A stretch of 64,000 nt of DNA, from NCBI GenBank assembly GCA_022766365.1, contig JALENW010000003.1:1-64000 (forward strand), written 5' to 3'. Made by a program: the position numbers and the translations under genes. Below, in pieces: positions 62,771-64,000 of the stretch (within the stretch, counting starts at the first letter, position 1; the number at the start of each line of letters is the position of its first letter). The DNA comes from Clostridiales bacterium (GTDB lineage Bacteria > Bacillota > Clostridia > Peptostreptococcales > Anaerovoracaceae). The notes beneath the pieces were generated by a model. It saw only the letters and a list, made by a program, of their open reading frames with translations, was not told where the DNA came from and did not search any database.

Positions 62771-63157
62771 ATGAAAGGTTTTATTAAAGAGTTTAAAGAA
62801 TTTATTTCAAGAGGCAACGTTATTGATTTGGCAGTTGCTGTAGTAATAGGAGGCGCATTTACAGCAATCGTAAACTCACTGGTGAACGATATTATCATGC
62901 CTGTGATAGGTATTATAATCGGAGGAATAAGCTTCGAATCATTATCTGTAGCCGTTGGAACAGCAGAAATCAAGTACGGTATGTTCATACAGACTGTCAT
63001 AAACTTCTTGTTGATAGCTTTCGTGATTTTCTGTGTAATCAAGGGAATCAATAAGTTCAAGAAAAAGGAAGATAATGTTTGTGAAGAGCCGGCAGCACCT
63101 GCGCAGGATATAGTGCTTCTGACTGAAATCAGGGATCTTCTTAGAAATAACAAGTAA
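62771..63157 (+). CDS. mscL: large-conductance mechanosensitive channel
   Basis: 128 residues forming the pentameric safety valve against osmotic downshock. The N-terminal helix [28 protein letters not shown] with the pore-lining first membrane segment and the second segment [20 protein letters not shown] match the family, as does the C-terminal LLTEIRDLL helix. ATG at 62771 chosen for AGGAG and family N terminus. It starts 18 bases after the ureohydrolase-like gene. Confidence 0.95.
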   Translation: MKGFIKEFKEFISRGNVIDLAVAVVIGGAFTAIVNSLVNDIIMPVIGIIIGGISFESLSVAVGTAEIKYGMFIQTVINFLLIAFVIFCVIKGINKFKKKEDNVCEEPAAPAQDIVLLTEIRDLLRNNK

Positions 63158-63212
63158 TATGATAACATCATTAAAGGTTAACAATTTCATATAAAATGAA
63201 TGGAGGCATAAT

Positions 63213-63725
63213 ATGAAACTTAAAGAGAATATGGCAAAATTATTAAATGAACAGATTAATGCTGAAATTTTTTCGGCATACCTTTATCTGGATTATTCAA
63301 ACTATTTTGAAGATAAGGGTCTTAACGGCTTCGCTAATTGGTATATGATCCAGGCGAAGGAAGAAATGTCTCACGCCATGATGTTCTATGATTACGTACA
63401 TGGAAACGATGGTAAAGTTGTTCTTGAAGCCATTGATAAGCCTGAAGGAAAGTTTAAGGATGATATGGACGTTTTAAAGGCGGCTTTGAAGCATGAGGAA
63501 TATGTCACAGGTCTTATCAACAAGATGGTTAAAGCTGCAAGGGAAGCCGATGATTTGAGAACGGAACACTTTTTGGCATGGTTTGTAAATGAACAGGCTG
63601 AAGAAGAGACAACTGCTAAGGATCTTATCACCAAGTATGAGCTTTTTGCAACAGACGGGAAGGGACTTTATGCACTGAATGAGGAACTGGCTGGCAGGCA
63701 GTTTACACCTCCCGAAAATGAATAA
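63213..63725 (+). CDS. ftnA: ferritin, iron storage
   Basis: 170-residue non-haem ferritin, four-helix bundle. Ferroxidase residues Glu18, Glu51 and His54 are in the expected places (NAEIFSAYLYL and AKEEMSHA), and NEQAEEE supplies the later glutamates. GGAGG precedes the ATG. Complements the iron uptake genes at 32-35 kb. Confidence 0.94.
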   Translation: MKLKENMAKLLNEQINAEIFSAYLYLDYSNYFEDKGLNGFANWYMIQAKEEMSHAMMFYDYVHGNDGKVVLEAIDKPEGKFKDDMDVLKAALKHEEYVTGLINKMVKAAREADDLRTEHFLAWFVNEQAEEETTAKDLITKYELFATDGKGLYALNEELAGRQFTPPENE

Positions 63726-63830
63726 TAGGCCGTTTATTACGCGATAGTTTTGTTTTCCCGGTGAATAGGTAAGAAGACTTGACCGGAACTTGACCAGAGC
63801 AAACAGTTTCAACAAGTGATTAACATTCCA

Positions 63831-63862
63831 GTGCTCCGCAGTGCTTTCTGTGGAGCACTTTT
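63831..63862 (+). terminator. terminator after ferritin
   Basis: GTGCTCC and CAG (63831-63841) pair with CTG and GGAGCAC (63848-63858), followed by TTTT. Confidence 0.85.
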
Positions 63863-63918
63863 ACAGCAAGGTTGTAAGCTTTAGCTAGCAAAAGTGTTAT
63901 GGGCAAAAGGAGAAGGAA

Positions 63919-64000
63919 TTGAAGAAAGAGAAGTATAGGGTAACGGGTATGACGTGTGGAGCATGCTCTGCCCGTGTGGAGAAAGCTGTGAAAAAACTCC
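63919..64000 (+). CDS. copA: copper-translocating P-type ATPase, N terminus (cut by window end)
   Basis: Partial gene starting at TTG with AAGGAGAAGG upstream. The first residues read KKEKYRVTGMTCGACSARVEKAVKK, the start of a heavy-metal-associated domain with its MTCGAC metal-binding loop, as in CopA-type copper pumps or a separate copper chaperone. Only 27 codons are inside the window, so the ATPase identity is inferred from the start on an extended domain and is less certain than the domain itself. Confidence 0.6.
   Translation, partial: MKKEKYRVTGMTCGACSARVEKAVKKL

Overview
The window looks like a chromosomal segment of an anaerobic, amino-acid-fermenting Clostridia species (Bacillota). 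Support comes from a lysine fermentation gene set (lysine 2,3- and 5,6-aminomutases, two 3,5-diaminohexanoate dehydrogenases, 3-aminobutyryl-CoA ammonia-lyase), an arginine deiminase pathway, pyruvate formate-lyase, strong AGGAGG-type ribosome binding sites, AT-rich intergenic DNA and Clostridia-like regulators. The species cannot be fixed from the sequence alone. No rRNA, tRNA, CRISPR array or intact mobile element was seen.

Layout. 1-2781: a pantothenate operon (panD, panC, BASS-family transporter) behind a structured, terminator-ended leader. 3033-21387: a lysine fermentation island holding divergent kal, a sigma-54 activator with a Kdd-like sensor domain (called KamR-like here), kdd copy 1, a complete oligopeptide ABC transporter, kdd copy 2, kamA, kamB, kamC, kamD and kamE. 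21851-24900: a small membrane protein, a CsoR-type repressor with a perfect palindromic operator, a MATE exporter, an orphan gene and a phage tail tape-measure remnant. 24937-28049: a GntR regulator divergent from a DDAH-like gene and an amino acid antiporter. 28229-31878: minus-strand genes (desulforedoxin-like protein, PfkB kinase, acyltransferase-fold protein, threonine aldolase). 32001-35632: an iron uptake operon (feoA, feoA, feoB, small Cys protein) with a DtxR-type regulator. 35896-40151: Na/Pi cotransporter, MreB-like protein, THUMP methyltransferase. 40200-45360: a MocR-like regulator followed by arcB, arcA and arcC. 45461-49274: a GlnK/GlnL-like two-component system and an AGCS symporter. 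49609-64000: U32 peptidase, pflB/pflA, gpmI, addA, a degenerate ureohydrolase, mscL, ferritin and the start of a copper ATPase cut by the window end.

How it fits together. Lysine, possibly delivered as peptides, would be converted by KamA to beta-lysine, by KamDE (kept active by KamBC) to 3,5-diaminohexanoate and by Kdd to 3-keto-5-aminohexanoate; Kal acts later. The cleavage enzyme Kce is not in the window. The most interesting item is the regulator at 3672-5786: its N-terminal half is a Kdd paralogue that has lost the glycine-rich nucleotide loop, fused to a complete AAA+ sigma-54 activator and Fis-type HTH. A recurring GAAC-N8-GTTC element lies beside kal, the regulator, kdd copy 1 (upstream of a near-perfect -24/-12 promoter) and kdd copy 2, suggesting a dedicated regulon. 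Two other genes are enzyme folds that have lost key residues: the MocR-like regulator before arcB lacks the PLP lysine, and the ureohydrolase at 61814 lacks half of its metal ligands.
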